Shown piece by piece: positions 61,328 through 64,000 of a stretch of DNA of 64,000 nucleotides. The DNA comes from Cryobacterium sp. Y50 (GTDB lineage: Bacteria; Actinomycetota; Actinomycetes; Actinomycetales; Microbacteriaceae). The notes under the pieces are model-generated. The model saw only the letters and a list, made by a program, of their open reading frames with translations, ran no database searches and was not told where the DNA came from. The DNA lies in the NCBI RefSeq assembly GCF_002929805.1, contig NZ_PJJM01000088.1, positions 1-64,000 of the forward strand, read 5' to 3'. Every line of letters starts with the position of its first letter. Positions within the stretch are counted from its first letter, which is position 1. A program made the position numbers and the translations under genes.

Positions 61328-62088
61328 TCATTTTAGCGCACCGCGGGGCATCCGGGCACGCCCCGGAGAATACGCTTTCTGCCTTCTATCGAGGCCTGGA
61401 CCTCGGGGCTCACGGTGTTGAATTTGACCTTCGTCGTTCGAGTGACGGGGAGATCGTGGTGTTCCACGATCTCACAGTTGACCGCACTACTGACGGTCAC
61501 GGTCCCCTAGCCGAGTACACCTGGCCCGAACTACGCCACCTTGACGCAGGAAGCTGGTTTTCGCCGCGATTCGCTGGGGAACGCATCGTACGATTTGTCG
61601 ACCTTCTCTACGCGTTCGGCGGGCGTCAGATCCATCTGGCTGTTGAGCTGAAAGCGAACCACATTGAGGAGGATGTCTGGGCCATGATCACGGAGACCAG
61701 CCGACATGCGACCATTACCGTCACCTCCTTCGACTTGACAAATCTGAAGAGAATGCGTGAGGTATCTTCCGAGGTACGTCTCGGATATCTGACCAAGACG
61801 CTCGATGAGCGCACCGTGGCCCAGGCTAGATCGGTGAGTGCTGAGCAAATATGCCCCGATGCATCCGCTCTGAGTGTTGAGCAAATGCAAATGGCCCGCC
61901 ACGCGGCTCTTGAAGTGCGCTGCTGGAACTCGCGGCCGGTGGGAGCGATGCAGAATGCAGCCGCTCTTGGGGCAGATGGGATGACTGTTGATTTTCCCGA
62001 CAGACTGGTCGACTATCTGGCGACCCACGGTGGATCGGGAGAATGGCCCGGCCACGAGGCCGCGCTAACAGTACAAACCCGAGGGTAG
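61324..62088 (+). CDS. ugpQ: Glycerophosphodiester phosphodiesterase
   Basis: The 254-residue GDPD TIM-barrel enzyme has ILAHRGASGHAPENTLSAFYRGLDLGAHGVEFDLRRSSDGEIVVFHDLTVDRTTDG. This contains the HRG, PENT, ExD and HD catalytic/metal motifs, followed by VELKAN. It has no signal peptide, so it acts in the cytoplasm on imported glycerophosphodiesters, giving sn-glycerol-3-phosphate and an alcohol. It is coupled to ugpB (ATGA). No ugpC ATPase is present in the operon. Confidence 0.9.
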   Translation: MIILAHRGASGHAPENTLSAFYRGLDLGAHGVEFDLRRSSDGEIVVFHDLTVDRTTDGHGPLAEYTWPELRHLDAGSWFSPRFAGERIVRFVDLLYAFGGRQIHLAVELKANHIEEDVWAMITETSRHATITVTSFDLTNLKRMREVSSEVRLGYLTKTLDERTVAQARSVSAEQICPDASALSVEQMQMARHAALEVRCWNSRPVGAMQNAAALGADGMTVDFPDRLVDYLATHGGSGEWPGHEAALTVQTRG

Positions 62089-62194
62089 CTGCTCGCTGCT
62101 GCAGGTAGGTCAGGGGGCAAAAGGACGGCCCGAAGGACCTTGCGGAGCGCATAGCGACCGCTGCCCTCTTCCGTCATCTCGCGCAGCGCGAGCG

Positions 62195-62410
62195 TCAGTC
62201 GACGACTTCGATTTGAGTGCGGATGTATTCCTTCTCACGATCGGAGAGTGTCGCCGGGCCTGGCTCGATAATCGAGTCACACAAGCGGGCGACTTCGGCC
62301 AGCGCCTTGGGACTCAAGGGGGCGTCCAAGTTCGCGAGGATCTCGTGCTTGAAGTCAATGTCAAGGTACGGCCACCAGCGATCGATTGGTGGCAGAACGA
62401 TCTCACTCAT
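62195..62410 (-). CDS. Small hypothetical protein (71 residues)
   Basis: The protein is not recognised. It opens MSEIVLPPIDRWWPYLDIDFKHEILANLD, contains LSPKALAEVARLCDSII, and ends LSDREKEYIRTQIEVVD. It is acidic, helical and without membrane segments. CAGGAGATTCTC before ATG 62410 supports this start over longer in-frame alternatives. It is divergent from the quinone oxidoreductase gene. Confidence 0.6.
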   Translation of the reverse strand: MSEIVLPPIDRWWPYLDIDFKHEILANLDAPLSPKALAEVARLCDSIIEPGPATLSDREKEYIRTQIEVVD

Positions 62411-62568
62411 GAGAATCTCCTGTTCAGCGGCCAGAGTCGAGAGCCACATCTCAATGATGCGCCGAGTTCGGCAGTGCCGATAGGGGCGACGCGTCGTTGA
62501 AACGAATGCCCGCCGGCTGACACCTCGACGCTGTTGGTCGTGTCGTACCCCGCGCGTAGGCTGCGGAC

Positions 62569-63546
62569 ATGCGCGCAATTATCGTGAACTCTCCTGGTGG
62601 TCCTGAATCCCTCACCCTGACGACGGTGCCCGATCTCGTTGTCGGGGCCCACGACATCCGTTTGGAGGTCGCAGCGGCGGGCGTGAACCGAGCGGATATC
62701 CTGCAACGGCAGGGCAATTATCCCTCACCGGCCGACGCGCCACAGTGGCCGGGGCTGGAGGTGTCTGGCGTGGTCATCGAGGTAGGCGACGACGTGACCC
62801 GGTTCGGCATCGGCGATCGGGTGTGTGCGCTGCTCGCCGGCGGCGGCTACGCCACTGAAGCCGTGGTGCACGAAGACCTGGCGTTACTGGTGCCACTGTC
62901 AATGGACCTCATCGACGCCGCAGCCCTGCCGGAAGCCCTGGCCACCGTGTGGTCGAACGTGTTCATGGACGCTGCGCTCCAGCCCGGAGAAACACTGCTC
63001 GTGCACGGCGGCGGGAGCGGAATCGGCACGACCGCCATCCAGCTCGGCCGCCTCATGGATGCCCATGTGGCCGTGACGGCCGGATCCGCCGAGAAACTCG
63101 CCGTGTGCGAAAGCCTGGGGGCGCAGATTCTGGTCAACTACCGGGAACAGGATTTCGTCGCCGAGATCAACACCGCCACCGACGGTCACGGTGCCGACGT
63201 GATCCTGGACATCATGGGTGGCGGCTATGCAGCCCGCAATATTGAGGCGGTCGCGGTGAACGGGCGCATCATGGTGCTCGCCAACCAGAGCGGCGAACCG
63301 GCCCGGTTCGACCCATTTCGCCTCATGCAGAAGCGCGCCCGCTATTGGGGCACCACCCTGCGGTCGCGGCCGCTGGCCGAAAAGGTCGCCATTCTGCGTT
63401 CCCTGGAATCGGCGGTCTGGCCGTGGATCGCGTCGGGTGAGTTTCGACCGGTGATCGACGGCCGGTTCTCGTTTGCGAGTGCAGCGGATGCGCATCGGCG
63501 GCTGGAATCATCGACTCACGTCGGCAAGATCGTGCTGGTGCCCTGA
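62569..63546 (+). CDS. NAD(P)H-quinone oxidoreductase, PIG3/QOR type (zinc-free MDR)
   Basis: The 325-residue medium-chain dehydrogenase/reductase opens MRAIIVNSPGGPESLTLTTVP and has AAAGVNRADILQRQGNYPSP, GDRVCALLAGGGYATEAVVH, the NADPH fold LVHGGGSGIGTTAIQLGRLM and FDPFRLMQKRARYWGTTLRSRP (PIG3-type). No zinc ligands are present. It reduces quinones or other activated carbonyls with NADPH. It ends ten bases before a 15-bp tandem repeat. Confidence 0.88.
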   Translation: MRAIIVNSPGGPESLTLTTVPDLVVGAHDIRLEVAAAGVNRADILQRQGNYPSPADAPQWPGLEVSGVVIEVGDDVTRFGIGDRVCALLAGGGYATEAVVHEDLALLVPLSMDLIDAAALPEALATVWSNVFMDAALQPGETLLVHGGGSGIGTTAIQLGRLMDAHVAVTAGSAEKLAVCESLGAQILVNYREQDFVAEINTATDGHGADVILDIMGGGYAARNIEAVAVNGRIMVLANQSGEPARFDPFRLMQKRARYWGTTLRSRPLAEKVAILRSLESAVWPWIASGEFRPVIDGRFSFASAADAHRRLESSTHVGKIVLVP

Positions 63547-63562
63547 ACCGACCGTGAAGTCA

Positions 63563-63637
63563 GCGCGAGCAGCCTTCGCGCGAGCAGCCTTCGCGCGAGC
63601 AGCCTTCGCGCGAGCAGCCTTCGCGCGAGCAGCCTTC
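63563..63637. repeat. Five perfect tandem copies of a 15-bp unit
   Basis: GCGCGAGCAGCCTTC occurs five times head-to-tail without change at 63563-63637, then continues as GCGCGC. A unit of 15 keeps any frame; read rightwards in one frame it gives A-R-A-A-F. It begins just after the quinone oxidoreductase stop and ends just before a terminator hairpin. Confidence 0.95.
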
Positions 63638-63653
63638 GCGCGCCGATATAAAA

Positions 63654-63687
63654 AAGGGGCCGCACCGACCGGTGCGACCCCCTCACT
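63654..63687 (-). terminator. Rho-independent terminator for the leftward gene
   Basis: On the minus strand GGGGGTCGCACCGGTCGGTG continues as CGGCCCC and then TTTTTT: a GC-rich stem (GCACC/GGTGC plus outer G-C pairs) followed by a T-run. It sits at the 3' end of the minus-strand frame at 63683-63955. Confidence 0.75.
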
Positions 63688-63955
63688 TCTCTGTCGAGCG
63701 GCTACGTCTGTTCGGCTGCAGCGGCGCGAGCCAGCTCGGTCCACGGCTGGGTGAAGGCGGGCGTGACCCCGTGATCACGCCGAGCAGGACACCGCCGATA
63801 ATTACGACGATCCAGCTGAGCTCCGAGCCGAAACCGACCGACAGCACGACGGCCAGCATCATGGCCATGGAGACCACGTGGTGACCGAGGCGACGACCAC
63901 TCCGGCGCCAGCGCCGAAAATAGGAAAGCCGAGGGCCACTTTTTGTCGACACCAC
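63683..63955 (-). CDS. Small hypothetical membrane protein
   Basis: The 90-residue frame from GTG 63955 has a basic start (RLSYFRRWRRSGRRLGHHV), two hydrophobic segments (MAMMLAVVLSVGFG; WIVVIIGGVLLGVITG) and a polar tail. AGGTGG lies just upstream of the GTG, and a terminator follows directly, both supporting a real gene. No family is recognised. The gene may begin farther right if GTG 63955 is not the start. Confidence 0.5.
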   Translation of the reverse strand: MVSTKSGPRLSYFRRWRRSGRRLGHHVVSMAMMLAVVLSVGFGSELSWIVVIIGGVLLGVITGSRPPSPSRGPSWLAPLQPNRRSRSTEK

Positions 63956-64000
63956 CTCGTGAGCTATCGCTGTGGCCTGTCTTGAGTGCTCGAGTCGGGT

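Noticed and set aside
63563-63637. CRISPR-like array
   Set aside because: The repeats are directly adjacent with no spacers and there are no cas genes.

Overview
The window is GC-rich, with GTG/TTG starts, AAGGAG-type ribosome sites, many ATGA/GTGA stop-start overlaps and protein families typical of Actinobacteria. The word CGGATGC is over-used and the gene families fit Microbacteriaceae, but no rRNA or other marker gene is present, so the family placement is inference. No tRNA, rRNA, CRISPR array, transposase or integrase was found.

Layout. 0-4.4 kb: a secreted HNH/Excalibur protein, a PadR-AarF operon and a cupin. 4.4-4.7 kb: a decayed copy of a segment that is intact near 10.7-12.3 kb. 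4.8-10.7 kb: an IclR-controlled operon (ABC importer, class III CoA-transferase, HMG-CoA-lyase-like enzyme) with a near-ideal 29-bp palindrome in the divergent promoter region. 11.5-13.4 kb: a gene graveyard with recognisable pieces of MazF, RibD/DHFR-like, HigA-like, helicase and BRCT genes. 13.5-29.5 kb: a defence-like island with HipB/HipA (hipA frameshifted), a helicase-IV-like protein, a NUDIX plus PLD/SF2-helicase/DUF3427 pair, a NERD protein and a DUF6361-PLD-helicase operon whose PLD gene is frameshifted. A second decayed copy of the NERD gene lies in direct orientation at the far end of that operon.

29.7-31.3 kb: an alanine/glycine-rich protein and a LysE exporter. 31.4-49.3 kb: a large dicarboxylic-acid catabolic region. 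It holds an eight-gene minus-strand operon (D-tartrate dehydratase, tartrate/isocitrate-type dehydrogenase, CMD protein, hydroxyisobutyrate-dehydrogenase-like reductase, MFS carrier, MmgE/PrpD, class I fumarase/mesaconase, CoA-transferase), a CitE/acyl-CoA dehydrogenase pair facing a MaoC/CoA-transferase/GntR operon, and a TRAP transporter. AT-rich palindromes before these units suggest two GntR/FCD regulons. 49.5 kb: a dead near-copy of the LysE gene. 49.9-57.5 kb: an AlkD-like protein, an SDR, and an alanine module (alr, PucR-type regulator, ald, cycA-like permease). 58.1-62.1 kb: a ugpAEB-ugpQ operon for glycerophosphodiester use, without its own ATPase. 62.2-64 kb: a small protein, a quinone oxidoreductase, a 15-bp tandem repeat, a terminator and a small membrane protein.

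Two themes stand out. The first is modular catabolism of small organic acids, with an uptake system beside each enzyme set. The second is repeated segment duplication followed by decay, concentrated around the defence island.
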